Shown here piece after piece: positions 36,926 to 44,918 of a stretch of DNA of 64,000 bases. The stretch lies in NCBI GenBank assembly GCA_902812385.1, contig CADDZD010000003.1, positions 28,598 through 92,597 of the forward strand, written 5' to 3'. Position numbers and translations under genes: made by a program. This stretch comes from Clostridia bacterium (GTDB lineage: Bacteria > Bacillota > DSM-12270 > Thermacetogeniales > Thermacetogeniaceae). The notes under the pieces were generated by a model, which worked only from the letters and a program-made list of their open reading frames with translations, was not told the origin of the DNA and did not search any database. Position 1 is the first letter of the stretch; each line of letters starts with the position of its first letter.

Positions 36926-37855
36926 CTATCCTCCGGTTGAAATAACCCTGCCCGACCATTTGCTGCCCTGACGACTGTCCCGCCGCTCGAGTTCCTTTTC
37001 GATAGCACCGATTACCTGCGCTTTGCCGACATTCCAGCGGGGCGCCAGAAGACGGTCGGAATCCAGGACATCACCCACCAACCGGTGAACTACAAGATCC
37101 GAACGCAGGTGTTCTAAAAAATCACAGACCAAGCCGACATACTCCATAAAGGTTAACGTCTTAACCTCTCCACGGCGATACATCTCTGCCAACGGTGTGT
37201 TCTCGATGACCTGAAGGTGGTGAAATTTTACTCCTTGAATCCCTTGCGAACTCAAGAAGACCGCCGTCTCCAGCATATCTTCACGCGATTCGCCGGGCAG
37301 CCCCAGGATCACATGTGCACAGAGGAGGATACCCCTCCCCTGGCTGCGGGCAACCGCATCCTCAAAATCACACCGCCTGTGCCCACGGTTGATCAGGTCT
37401 AGGGTACGATCATGGGCCGACTGGAGTCCCAACTCAAGCCATATGTGCCAGCGGCCCGCATACTCTTCCAGCAGATCCAGCACCTCGTTCGGGACGCAGT
37501 CAGGCCTGGTAGCAATGCACAATCCCACCACATCAGGTTCTTTCAACGCCTGCTCGTAAAGCAGCCGGAGCTTTTCAACAGGTGCATAGGTATTGGTGAA
37601 AGGCTGAAAATAGACCAGGTACTTCTGGCCCTCTTTTCGTTTTATCCCGGCCTTACCCTTGGTTATCTGCTCATGCAAAGATGCCGGTCCGCTTTCTGCA
37701 ACAGGGCTGAAACCGGGGTTCCAACAAAAGATACAGCCTCCCCTGCCGATGGTGCCGTCCCGGTTTGGACAGGTGAACCCGGCGTGAACCGGAATCTTAT
37801 AAACGCGGCATCCAAATCTTTGGCGAAAGAAAGTGCTTAAAGCGAAATAACGCAT
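36926..37855 (-). CDS. Radical SAM protein of the YtqA/TIGR01212 type
   Basis: The product is 309 residues. The cluster-binding cysteines are in CPNRDGTIGRGGCIFCW (about 29-45), with the spacing seen in the TIGR01212 family rather than CxxxCxxC. LGLQSAHDRTLDLINRGH and HVILGLPGESREDMLETA are further radical SAM motifs resembling the Elp3/HemN relatives. Substrate is unknown; some relatives are proposed to act on tRNA. It is translated just ahead of yqeG. Confidence 0.85.
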   Translation of the reverse strand: MRYFALSTFFRQRFGCRVYKIPVHAGFTCPNRDGTIGRGGCIFCWNPGFSPVAESGPASLHEQITKGKAGIKRKEGQKYLVYFQPFTNTYAPVEKLRLLYEQALKEPDVVGLCIATRPDCVPNEVLDLLEEYAGRWHIWLELGLQSAHDRTLDLINRGHRRCDFEDAVARSQGRGILLCAHVILGLPGESREDMLETAVFLSSQGIQGVKFHHLQVIENTPLAEMYRRGEVKTLTFMEYVGLVCDFLEHLRSDLVVHRLVGDVLDSDRLLAPRWNVGKAQVIGAIEKELERRDSRQGSKWSGRVISTGG

Positions 37856-38090
37856 GCTAATCCTATCTTCTCCGTGCCAAATTCAACTCATTCTTTATCA
37901 GAAAGGTATATATTTTCCTTATCAAATTAGCACATCACCGGGCTTTTGACAACTAAACCCGCTCTTTTCTGCCCTTTTTTATAAATCATGAGCGAAACAG
38001 AAATGGCAAACCTGTCAATATGTGGAGGAAAAAAGCTTCAAATGACGCCCGGTTCGTCAGTAAATTATGTATTTGCTGGGAAAACGAGAA

Positions 38091-38108
38091 AAACGGCCTT
38101 ACGGCCGT
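38091..38108 (-). terminator. Terminator downstream of the sigK fragment
   Basis: On the minus strand ACGGCC-GTAA-GGCCGT is followed by TTTTTCTCG. It lies 60 bp past the sigK stop and fits as its transcription terminator. The remainder of 37856-38167 holds no supported gene apart from the short repeat at the sigK 3' end. Confidence 0.8.
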
Positions 38109-38120
38109 GTTAGTTCTCTC

Positions 38121-38192
38121 CTGACAACTCTTTTAGGTGAAAATAGACAAGAGAACCGTCCCCTTGTCTACCCTTCTGACAACTCTTTTAGG
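38121..38192. repeat. Small palindromic insertion flanked by a 17-bp duplication at the sigK 3' end
   Basis: The 17-mer CTGACAACTCTTTTAGG occurs at 38121-38137 and again at 38176-38192. The 38 bp between contain TAGACAAG and its complement CTTGTCTA (38144-38151 and 38163-38170) around GAACCGTCCC. The downstream copy holds the last sigK codons and the palindrome supplies the stop codon. It looks like a short mobile repeat inserted with target duplication. Confidence 0.7.
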
Positions 38193-38533
38193 AGCTTTTT
38201 TATCGCTCGTTTTTCAATTCGTGATACGTAGCTTCGCGATATACCCAGGTAACGAGCTATCTCCCGCTGTGTTCGTTTTAGACTGCCAAACAAACCATAC
38301 CTGAGCTCCAAAACCTTGCGTTCCCGTTTATTGAGTTTCTTGACCTTTTCCAGCAAACGCCGCTCTTCAAAAAAATTTTCAACCATTTCGGAAATAGCCT
38401 CGGGACCGGTTCCCAGCACATCCATCAGGGTAATTTCGTTCCCTTCTTTGTCCGTGCCGATTGGATCGTAAAGGGAAACCTCACTCTTATTCTTTTTAGA
38501 TGCCCTGAGGAACATCAGGATTTCATGTTCAAA
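38168..38533 (-). CDS. sigK: 3' half of sigK (sporulation sigma K), interrupted
   Basis: The frame encodes the C-terminal half of sigma K: EHEILMFLRASKK, VSLYDPIGTDKEGNEITLMDVLGT (end of region 2 to region 3), and the region 4 helix-turn-helix TQREIARYLGISRSYVSRIEKRA. It corresponds to B. subtilis spoIIIC. The 5' half (regions 1-2) is missing: at about 38530 the frame enters the attachment site of a serine recombinase. In spore formers with a skin element, excision in the mother cell rejoins the halves. It would not give active sigma factor without rearrangement. The last residues appear altered by a small repeat. Confidence 0.92.
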   Translation of the reverse strand, partial: FEHEILMFLRASKKNKSEVSLYDPIGTDKEGNEITLMDVLGTGPEAISEMVENFFEERRLLEKVKKLNKRERKVLELRYGLFGSLKRTQREIARYLGISRSYVSRIEKRAIKKLLKELSEG

Positions 38534-38552
38534 GACTATACCTGCGCGGTAA
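38505..38552. other. Chimeric attachment site (half attB in sigK, half attP)
   Basis: The right half, 38531-38552, matches one 22-base arm of the intact site at 45533-45554 with one difference. The 14-bp centre (38517-38530) agrees at 11 positions, including TTTCA. The left half is sigK coding sequence unrelated to the other attP arm. Identity ends near the central dinucleotide, as expected for attL/attR formed by a serine integrase. Confidence 0.78.
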
Positions 38553-38591
38553 TTATTGTAAGTACCGTCTTTCCGAAACCGCTTCGTAACT

Positions 38592-40133
38592 CTATTTCTG
38601 GAGGGACAAAGATGAAGACAGATCCGGGATCTTCAGTGTAATGGTAACAGAAACACCGTCCATGGACCTGGCCGGATGGCCGGGTGTTGGCCGGCCCGAG
38701 ACAAGAATCTGTGATACCATTGACCTCACGACCGCCCGCTTTTCTTCGAAGCTAAGCCCGTCGATATGCTCAAGAACATATACGGCCAGGTTTTTAAAGT
38801 TTTCCAGCCTAGCGACAGCGTTGCTCCTCGCCCGCAGGTTCGCCTCAAGCTCTTTTTTTCTCTGCTCAAGCTTCTCTTTCCTGTGCTTGAGTTCGTCCAG
38901 CTTCTTTTTGGTCTTCCCGTCCAGTTCGAGCAAGCCTGACGCCAGAGCGTCCAGGACGGCCTCCCGGCCTTTATCAACTTCTTTTATGTGGTTCTCGACG
39001 CGTTCCAGCTCCTGCTCTAGATCTCCTGTATCTTTTACGTTAGATGCCGCTTCTCTTGCGATAAGATCGGGATGAAAAAGATATGTCTTTATCTGCTCCC
39101 AGACCAGGTTTTCCAGGACATCGGCCAGTATCGCCTTGGGGGACTTGCACCCCGTGTTCCTCGACACGCTTCTTGAGCGACGGCAGGTGTAGCGACGGTC
39201 TGACTTGCCCCAGGACCTGATATAAGCTCCGACCATCGGGTTGCCGCAGTCGGAGCACGTCAGTATGCCCGACAGCAGGTAATTCCTTTTTCCCTTCTTT
39301 ACCCGAAGACGCCTGCCCTCCGCTATCTTCTCCTGAGCCTGCTCCCATACCGCCGGATCAACTATGGCGGGAACGCGGATTGTCACCACATTTTCAGGCT
39401 GGCGCGGCTTATTGTTCGACCAGTCGAACTTGCCGTACTTCCATTCTCCTTTGTAGACCGGATTGACAAGGATCTGCCTCACCACCTGCCTGTGCCAGAA
39501 GCCCCTTCTCTTTCTCGTCGGCACTCCCATATCGTTCAGGCGGGCGGCAACCCCGGAGATGCCGATGTCCTCAGAGACGTACCAGTTGTAGATTTTCTTG
39601 ACGACATCCGCCTCATCCTTGTTTATGCTCACCTGTCCCGTTTCCTTTTCGTATGTGTAGCCATACACGTAGAAACCGGTCGGAATTCCTCCCTGTTGCG
39701 CCTTCTGGAATTTGCCGCGCACCATCCTCTCTTTTATCTTCTCTCTTTCGTATTCGGCAACCGCCCCTTTGATGGAATAAAACAACCTGCCTTCAGGAGT
39801 ATCCTTCCAATCGAAATCAAGGAACTCCAGCTTTACTCCCGCTTTTTCAAACTCCTCCGTAAGCAGCAGTTGGTGCGCCAGTTTCCGGCTCAGCCGATCG
39901 GGATCCCGGACTATAATGCAGTCAACTTGGCCCGACTGCACCGCCTCTCTAAGGGCCTCCAGGCCCGGCCTGTACAGTACGGCCCCAGAAACCCCTTCAT
40001 CAGCAAACACCTTGATTTCGTCGGCCTGAAGCTCTTTCGCCCTCTTCGTGCAGGCGCTTTTCTGTTCGGCCAGGCTGTAACCGTGCTGGACCTGATCTTC
40101 GGTGCTCACGCGGATATAGATCGCAGCCAGCAT
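38592..40133 (-). CDS. Large serine recombinase, SpoIVCA-like, copy 1
   Basis: The product is 513 residues. The resolvase domain starts AAIYIRVSTEDQ with the nucleophile Ser10 and continues through IIVRDPDRLSRKLAHQ and GRLFYSIKGAVAEYEREKI. A recombinase domain (about 160-270) follows, then a zinc ribbon (CSDCGNPM plus a later CR/GC pair, about 293-345), a long coiled coil (370-450) and a C-terminal tail. The length and order match large serine integrases. It abuts sigK, so its most likely task is excision of the intervening element during sporulation. The 72-codon gene ends at its start codon. Confidence 0.93.
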   Translation of the reverse strand: MLAAIYIRVSTEDQVQHGYSLAEQKSACTKRAKELQADEIKVFADEGVSGAVLYRPGLEALREAVQSGQVDCIIVRDPDRLSRKLAHQLLLTEEFEKAGVKLEFLDFDWKDTPEGRLFYSIKGAVAEYEREKIKERMVRGKFQKAQQGGIPTGFYVYGYTYEKETGQVSINKDEADVVKKIYNWYVSEDIGISGVAARLNDMGVPTRKRRGFWHRQVVRQILVNPVYKGEWKYGKFDWSNNKPRQPENVVTIRVPAIVDPAVWEQAQEKIAEGRRLRVKKGKRNYLLSGILTCSDCGNPMVGAYIRSWGKSDRRYTCRRSRSVSRNTGCKSPKAILADVLENLVWEQIKTYLFHPDLIAREAASNVKDTGDLEQELERVENHIKEVDKGREAVLDALASGLLELDGKTKKKLDELKHRKEKLEQRKKELEANLRARSNAVARLENFKNLAVYVLEHIDGLSFEEKRAVVRSMVSQILVSGRPTPGHPARSMDGVSVTITLKIPDLSSSLSLQK

Positions 40134-40352
40134 TTATTCCTGAGCACCTCTGCAACCTGTTCCTGTTTGACCGCCGTTTTTCAGCCCCAGCACGAAATAC
40201 AGCACGCCTTGCTCCCTGCGTTCCTTTTCTTCCAGAACTTTTCTCGCAAGTAACCGCACCGCGTGTTTGAGGCCATCGCCTCCGACGAAGACTACTTTCA
40301 CTATTGGTTTGTTTTGGTTTTCTTTTCTCTGGTTTTTTGCTTTCGACGCCAA
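40134..40352 (-). CDS. Small basic protein upstream of recombinase, copy 1
   Basis: The product is 72 residues from a TTG start with AAGGAGG eight bases upstream. A lysine/arginine-rich N-terminus is followed by PIVKVVFVGGDGLKHAVRLL, then a charged helix and VLYFVLGLKNGGQ. Its TAA directly abuts the recombinase ATG. A close relative occupies the same position in copy 2, with the same TTG and RBS. No family was recognised. Small proteins encoded next to large serine integrases are often recombination directionality factors; that role is inference here. Confidence 0.7.
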   Translation of the reverse strand: MASKAKNQRKENQNKPIVKVVFVGGDGLKHAVRLLARKVLEEKERREQGVLYFVLGLKNGGQTGTGCRGAQE

Positions 40353-40421
40353 AGGGGTTGCCTCCTTCTTGTGATTTCTATTCCTGCTATGGTTTGTCCT
40401 ACAACAGGGAGATAACGGAAA

Positions 40422-41051
40422 CTCTTCAGAGCATCACTCGAAGCAGTAGGATTCCGTCGACAAGAAAACGGCAGGCGATCGAAAACTAATGCGCATAAAG
40501 AGCCTGCCCCCAAAAGCCTGGACAGGCTCCAGCAGTTGGCTTTGATGAGAGCCGCCCAGAGCGGCGGCACTAAAAGGGACGTTGCAATAATAACGATTCT
40601 GCTCCACACAGGCCTGAGGGTGTCCGAAATCTGCGGCTTGAATATAGGTGACGTGGTCTTGAAAGAAAAAAGCGGTTACGTAACGGTTATAGGAAAAGGA
40701 AGGAAACGGAGAACAGTCCCTCTGAACGCTACGGCAAGAAACGCTCTCAAGAATTGGCTCGACATCAGAGGGAACAATCCCGGCCCCCTTTTCATCAGTG
40801 GCAAGAAGAATAGAATATCTGTCAGAGCGGTCCAGCGCATGATCGAAAAATACGCTTATAAGGCGCGCCTGGAAGGCGTCACACCCCACACTCTGAGGCA
40901 TACCTTCTGCAAATCCTTGATAGATTCAGGGGAAAGTATTGACCGCGTAGCGGTTCTTGCAGGGCATGAGAATTTGAACACCACAGCAAGATACACCAGG
41001 CCTACGCAAATTGATCTCCAGAAAGCCGTGGAGAAACTGTCATGGGAGTAG
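40422..41051 (+). pseudogene. Tyrosine recombinase, 5'-truncated
   Basis: The frame is open from the cassette boundary at 40422 to a stop at 41049. It encodes the end of the N-terminal core-binding domain (SLEAVGFRRQENGRR) and a full catalytic domain with Arg in HTGLRVSEI, Lys in GKGRKRRTVPL, HTLRHTF, GHENL and Tyr in ARYTR. All catalytic residues are present, but the DNA-binding N-terminus was cut off by the duplicated serine recombinase cassette. Initiation at TTG 40536 could still make a 171-residue fragment. Confidence 0.8.
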
Positions 41052-41511
41052 GAAGAACAGCCGGGAAACGGTGCGGCGCATTTTAAAAGCGCACCACCTG
41101 CAGCCTCACCGGATTAAGTACTTTTTAACCCGGACCGACCCGCACTTCTTTCAAAAAGCAGAGCAGGTGCTAAAGCTTTACCAATCACCTCCCGAAGATG
41201 GAGTGGTCATTTGCGTAGATGAGCGTACCGGCATTCAGGCGCTGGAGAGAAAGCACCCGGGTCTGCACATGCTTCCCGGCCACTGTCAGAAGCAGGAGTT
41301 TGAGTACAAACGGCACGGTACCTTTTGCCTGATTGCCGGGCTGAACATCGCCACCGGAAAAGTTTTCGGCCAGTGCTACGAGCGCCATACCAACGTAGAG
41401 TTCCGGGATTTTTTGGAGAAGTTGCTGGCCTCCTTTGCCAATCAGAAACTTTATATCATTTTAGATAACTTAAAGACCCACCTCAACAGCAATGTCCAGG
41501 AGTTGGTGGCT
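41052..41511 (+). pseudogene. IS630-family transposase fragment
   Basis: The frame encodes the middle of an IS630 transposase: NSRETVRRILKAHHLQPHR, then VICVDERTGIQALERKH (first catalytic Asp) and KLYIILDNLKTHLNSN (second Asp). The N-terminal helix-turn-helix and the C-terminal part with the third acidic residue are missing. It joins the integrase stop codon without a gap, so an insertion and later deletions are likely. Confidence 0.85.
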
Positions 41512-41529
41512 TGCCAACTTTTTATCTCT

Positions 41530-41891
41530 TTATATCTCATAGTTGTACTTTCTTAGGAACTGCTTTCTTCCAATAAAGAAATCCCTTTTAATTTGTTCCA
41601 AAGGGACTCCTCGGTTTTTTAGATAAGTGTACTTCTTTACCGATGTATCATATCCCTGAATGATCCTTCTGGGATTAACCCTAAGTACGTCTATGTATTC
41701 ACCCTCAAAAATTTCCCGGTAAAGATCAAATTGTTTTCTTATTGTCTGGATGGCTTTACCAAGTATGGACGGCGTATGTACTATGAAAAGTGAGCATCTT
41801 GCCTGGAAATTCCTTGGGCAATAAGTTCAGCAAAAACACTTTTAACTTTTTCCGGTGATAGATTCAACGTATTGGGAAATTTTTTTATCAT
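41530..41891 (-). pseudogene. Frameshifted helical-repeat protein of unknown function
   Basis: An ATG at 41891, six bases past the end of traG, opens MIKKFPNTLNLSPEKVKSVF and stops at 41781. A different frame continues the same pattern, from about FIVHTPSILGKAIQTIRKQF through EYIDVLRVNPRRIIQGYD to GRKQFLRKYNYEI and a TAA at 41530. Joined, the two give about 115 residues of two similar helical units with a central P-x-I-I/L. This weakly resembles mTERF-type repeats. It is read as one gene with a single frameshift near 41790. Function is unknown. Confidence 0.5.
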
Positions 41892-41896
41892 ATCGT

Positions 41897-42712
41897 TTAT
41901 TTATCTTTTGTTTCGACCTGCCTTTCCCTGAGCGGCACGTACTTCCTGACCGGAGTCATGGCGTATGCATAGGGGTGCTTCTTGTCCGGGACCTTTTGAA
42001 TCTCAAGGGGTTGGCCCCAGCACCAGAGCGATGCCCTCGTCGAAGGGGAGCCTTCTCACTTCTGAAGGGTCCATGAGGGGGCGGCCCTTGGTCGATATGG
42101 TCTTGTGAACGTAGTCCAGGTTACCGACTGTTTTCCTGAACTGGACATGCTCAACGGTCGCAGGACCCAGAAGCCGGGAGACGTATTCGGCCGTCTCTTT
42201 TTCGGCCGCGCCCCAGACCAGCATCAACGCGCAGCAGCCGATAATCTCTTTCCAGACTTCATAGGGGTAGCGCTCCTTGAGTTGGGGCAGCGACTGGGCG
42301 ACCATCATGCAGTTGATGCCCCGGCCCCGCATGGTGGCGATCATGTCTTTGAAATTCGGCAAAGCCCCGATGGTGCAGAATTCGTCCATGATGAAGTTCA
42401 CTCTTACAGGGTTCGTCCCCCGAACCGTTCCGCCTGGCGGGTGAGCCTCAAGAACAAAAACGAAAAGAAAAGCGACGACAGAAACTGAAAGGTCCGGTCG
42501 TTGTCGGGTATGATGCAGTAGTATATACATTTGCGCCTGCCGGGAAGCTCCAGGTCTATGTCGCTTGCTGAGGTCAACTCCCGGACGGCCTTGCTCTGAA
42601 AGACTTTCAACCGGGTGCCCAATCCCGCGGCGATGTTGCCCCTGGTCTTCTGTTCGGCCATGCAGAATAAATTATACGGCCTCTTCGCCGGGTGGTCGTC
42701 GCCAAGGCACAT
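41897..42712 (-). pseudogene. TraG/VirD4 coupling protein, truncated and frameshifted
   Basis: Three consecutive frames encode parts of a T4SS coupling protein. The first, from 42712, reads TRGNIAAGLGTRLKVF and ends FLRLTRQAERFGG. The second carries NFIMDEFCTIGALPNFKDM (Walker B), GINCMMVAQSLPQL and LLGPATVEHVQF. The third, after 42005, gives LEIQKVPDKKHPYAYAM and ends at 41897. Shifts fall in a five-base run near 42417-42421 and a four-base run near 42006. The N-terminal membrane part and Walker A are absent. It is a relic of a conjugative element. Confidence 0.8.
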
Positions 42713-42738
42713 GAAGGTGGAAGCATATGAGGACCTGG

Positions 42739-43293
42739 CTACAGCCGGGGGCCCTGTTTCGGGTGATAACTCTCGTCGGAAATAGAGTATATGGCCTGCA
42801 TTGTTGCCAAGAAACTATTTATTTCCTGCTTTAAATGTTTGGTAATGTCCGGAACCCTTGCGGCCAGGTCTGCTACTCGATTGGCATCCAGGGCAAACCC
42901 GTATATGTTGCGAAACAGATGCCGGAACCTTCGGAACTCATCAAGTTGAAAAACAGTATCCTCACTGAGAAGAGGAGGACGTATCCCCGGGACTTCCAGC
43001 ATCATGTTGGTTAAAAGCTGCCTGTGCCAGTGCTCTCCGGCGGGAAGTCCCCCATCCAATTCCGTCGCTACGACCTTGAAAATGTTTTCGACAGCCAGAT
43101 AATAGTCATCAAGGGCTGCACCGACCAAAATACAAGCATCCGAAAGGTCTAATGCTCCATTTTGCTTCTCCTGAACTTCCAAATCTGAGAGCATTCTCCG
43201 GTATCTCTGCAATCTCGATTCTATTCTATCGATGTTCTTCGTTTCCCTTTCTATCGCGGCTTTCAGCACCAGAAACTTCTGCTTGTTCATCAT
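42739..43293 (-). CDS. hepT: HepT-like HEPN ribonuclease toxin
   Basis: The product is 184 residues, helical. The HEPN active-site region appears as FRRFRHLFRNIYGFALD (about 134-150), the R-x4-6-H-type motif of HepT-like proteins. An N-terminal coiled coil occupies about 10-45. The ATG overlaps the stop of the nucleotidyltransferase gene by 4 bp, the standard MNT/HepT toxin-antitoxin arrangement. HepT toxins cleave RNA and are neutralised by AMPylation by the partner. Confidence 0.75.
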   Translation of the reverse strand: MMNKQKFLVLKAAIERETKNIDRIESRLQRYRRMLSDLEVQEKQNGALDLSDACILVGAALDDYYLAVENIFKVVATELDGGLPAGEHWHRQLLTNMMLEVPGIRPPLLSEDTVFQLDEFRRFRHLFRNIYGFALDANRVADLAARVPDITKHLKQEINSFLATMQAIYSISDESYHPKQGPRL

Positions 43294-43679
43294 AGTTCAA
43301 CTCCTTCTGCGCGGATCTTTTCTCGCAGAGAAGGAAAGGCGTCCTCCTCACAAACCACCGTGCATTCAAAGGGCAGAGCTATTTCTTCCACCTCAACGAG
43401 CATCCGCCAGTAGTTGCCCGTAAAGCCGACCGCCATGATGTCAATGTCCGAGCGTTCGTGAAAAGTCCCCCAGGCCAGCGACCCGTAAAGATATACCCTT
43501 TTTACGCCCCACTTCTTTTTGAGGTGGTCGGCCACTGCTTTCGCCTTCTCCCATGCCCTTTCCTTCAGGAGCCTCTTCCGCTCTTCTTCCAACCGGCGCA
43601 ACTTGAGGAATTCAGTCATGAATTCTTTAGAAGGCTCCCACGCTTTAGTTTCTGAAATATGCCAGGAATCTTTGGTCAC
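43290..43679 (-). CDS. mntA: MNT-type nucleotidyltransferase antitoxin
   Basis: The product is 129 residues from a GTG at 43679 with AAGGAGG nine bases upstream; an ATG at 43619 is an alternative. The minimal nucleotidyltransferase motif VYLYGSLAWGTFHERSDIDI (GS-x-AxG...SDxD) is intact. An N-terminal Arg/Lys/Glu-rich helix precedes it. It pairs with the downstream HepT-like gene; family knowledge says it AMPylates and inactivates the toxin. Confidence 0.78.
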   Translation of the reverse strand: MTKDSWHISETKAWEPSKEFMTEFLKLRRLEEERKRLLKERAWEKAKAVADHLKKKWGVKRVYLYGSLAWGTFHERSDIDIMAVGFTGNYWRMLVEVEEIALPFECTVVCEEDAFPSLREKIRAEGVEL

Positions 43680-43841
43680 GAAGGACCGCCTCCTTGCGGG
43701 ACTATCTCTGCTACAGAGTATACCTGATATTTCCATCAAAATAAAGAGAAAACTTCTCGTCATACAAAAAAGGAACCAGTCCTTTTGCTTGGTCCTGGCT
43801 CCTGTGGAAGGGGGAAAGTCGTTTTAATGGCACCAACGCTG

Positions 43842-44042
43842 TCAAACTGGATACCGGCATCTGGATGCAGTCGCCCATACTCCTTCCGGGAATACGGGGT
43901 CCAGCGGACGGCTGCGCAGGTCGAAGTCGCAGAGAGCGGTTTTTACACCGCACTCCGCAAGGATGCGGGCGATGCTCACCGCCGCCGTGGTCTTGTCTGC
44001 GCCGCCCTTGTTGGAGTAGGTAAGGACAAACGCTCTTATCAC
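43842..44042 (-). pseudogene. ParA/MinD-type ATPase N-terminal fragment
   Basis: The frame encodes 66 residues: MIRAFVLTYSNKGGADKTTAAVSIARIL then CGVKTALCDFDLRSRPLDPVFP. This is the start of a ParA-type ATPase with Walker A reading KGGADKTT instead of KGGVGKTT. The rest of the gene (Walker A-prime and the remaining domain) is gone. It begins 7 bp downstream of the Fic gene and is probably a relic of a plasmid or conjugative element. Confidence 0.65.
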
Positions 44043-44049
44043 GGTGCAG

Positions 44050-44814
44050 TTACAGGCTCATGCCCCTGCCCGGCTTTGGAACCGGTATGTGTAAAAGCCG
44101 CATAATTTCCTTTTGCGATTCGATTACCCGCTCGGCGATGAACCGCTCAAAGGGCCTATCGTCTCTATGCGCCCTTTCAAGAAGTTCGATATATTCCTGT
44201 CTGAGCACCGGAGGAATTACTGCCAGCATGTATCCGTCCTGGATCAGTGCGGTGTTCATGATGAGCCTTGCGATTCTCCCGTTTCCGTCTTTGAACGGAT
44301 GGATGAAAACAAACCTTTTGTGAAGTTGTGCCGCAAACTTTACTGGGTGGAACCGATCTCTTTCGGTTTCAATCCAATGAAACAGGGTATTCATTTCTTC
44401 TTTTATACGGTTCGGCTCTGTCACGGGGTACTTCGAACCGGTTATAAACACCTCAATGTCGCGGTATTTTCCGGCATATTCCTTCTCAATATTTTCATAA
44501 AATATTCGATGCATCGTGAGTACGTCGTTTTCCGTGATGGTTCTGTTTCTGAGTAGCGTGAACATGAAATCATACGCCTTTGCATGACCGATTGCCTCAA
44601 AGGTGTAACGCAGCGGTTTGCCCCCGACGGTCAGCCCATCTTCAAGCAGTATCTTGGTTTCACTCTCTGTAAGGGTATTTCCCTCAATGGCATTGGATGA
44701 CCATACAAGGCCGACACGATAGTATTTTTTAATTTGCTCCAGCATCTCGCCTTCAAAAGGCCTGCGTTTGTCTATGGCGGCTTTATATAAGTCAAGCAAT
44801 CTGTATATATCCAT
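44050..44814 (-). CDS. Fic-domain protein
   Basis: The product is 254 residues. The catalytic motif HPFKDGNGRIAR (about 172-183) is complete. An N-terminal SSNAIEGN (about 39-46) matches the autoinhibitory (S/T)xxxE(G/N) helix of class II Fic proteins, so activity is expected to be self-restrained. Fic enzymes transfer AMP or other nucleotides to proteins. RBS AAAAGGTGG precedes the ATG. Its place between parA and MNT/HepT relics suggests it came with the mobile element. Confidence 0.9.
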   Translation of the reverse strand: MDIYRLLDLYKAAIDKRRPFEGEMLEQIKKYYRVGLVWSSNAIEGNTLTESETKILLEDGLTVGGKPLRYTFEAIGHAKAYDFMFTLLRNRTITENDVLTMHRIFYENIEKEYAGKYRDIEVFITGSKYPVTEPNRIKEEMNTLFHWIETERDRFHPVKFAAQLHKRFVFIHPFKDGNGRIARLIMNTALIQDGYMLAVIPPVLRQEYIELLERAHRDDRPFERFIAERVIESQKEIMRLLHIPVPKPGRGMSL

Positions 44815-44918
44815 ATTCCCACCTTTTCCTCGTATATTTCCGTATTAAGTATACCATATATTACCTTTAACAAAAAAAGAGCGAAAAACCGCGCTCTTTA
44901 CCAACTCTCTTAAAGACA

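Larger units (their letters stand above)
38528..40422. repeat. Recombinase cassette, copy 1 of a 1.9-kb direct repeat
   Basis: From TTCAAAGACTAT to ACGGAAAC this segment is closely similar to 45530-47425, in the same orientation. It contains the attP arm, the serine recombinase and the 72-codon gene with its leader. Similarity stops abruptly at 40422, which truncates a tyrosine recombinase gene. Confidence 0.9.

Noticed and set aside
38528..38592. Open frame across the att sites (…GTYNNYRAG…) continuous with sigK
   Set aside because: Both cassette copies keep this frame open, but it lies within the att arm, where conservation is explained by recombinase binding.
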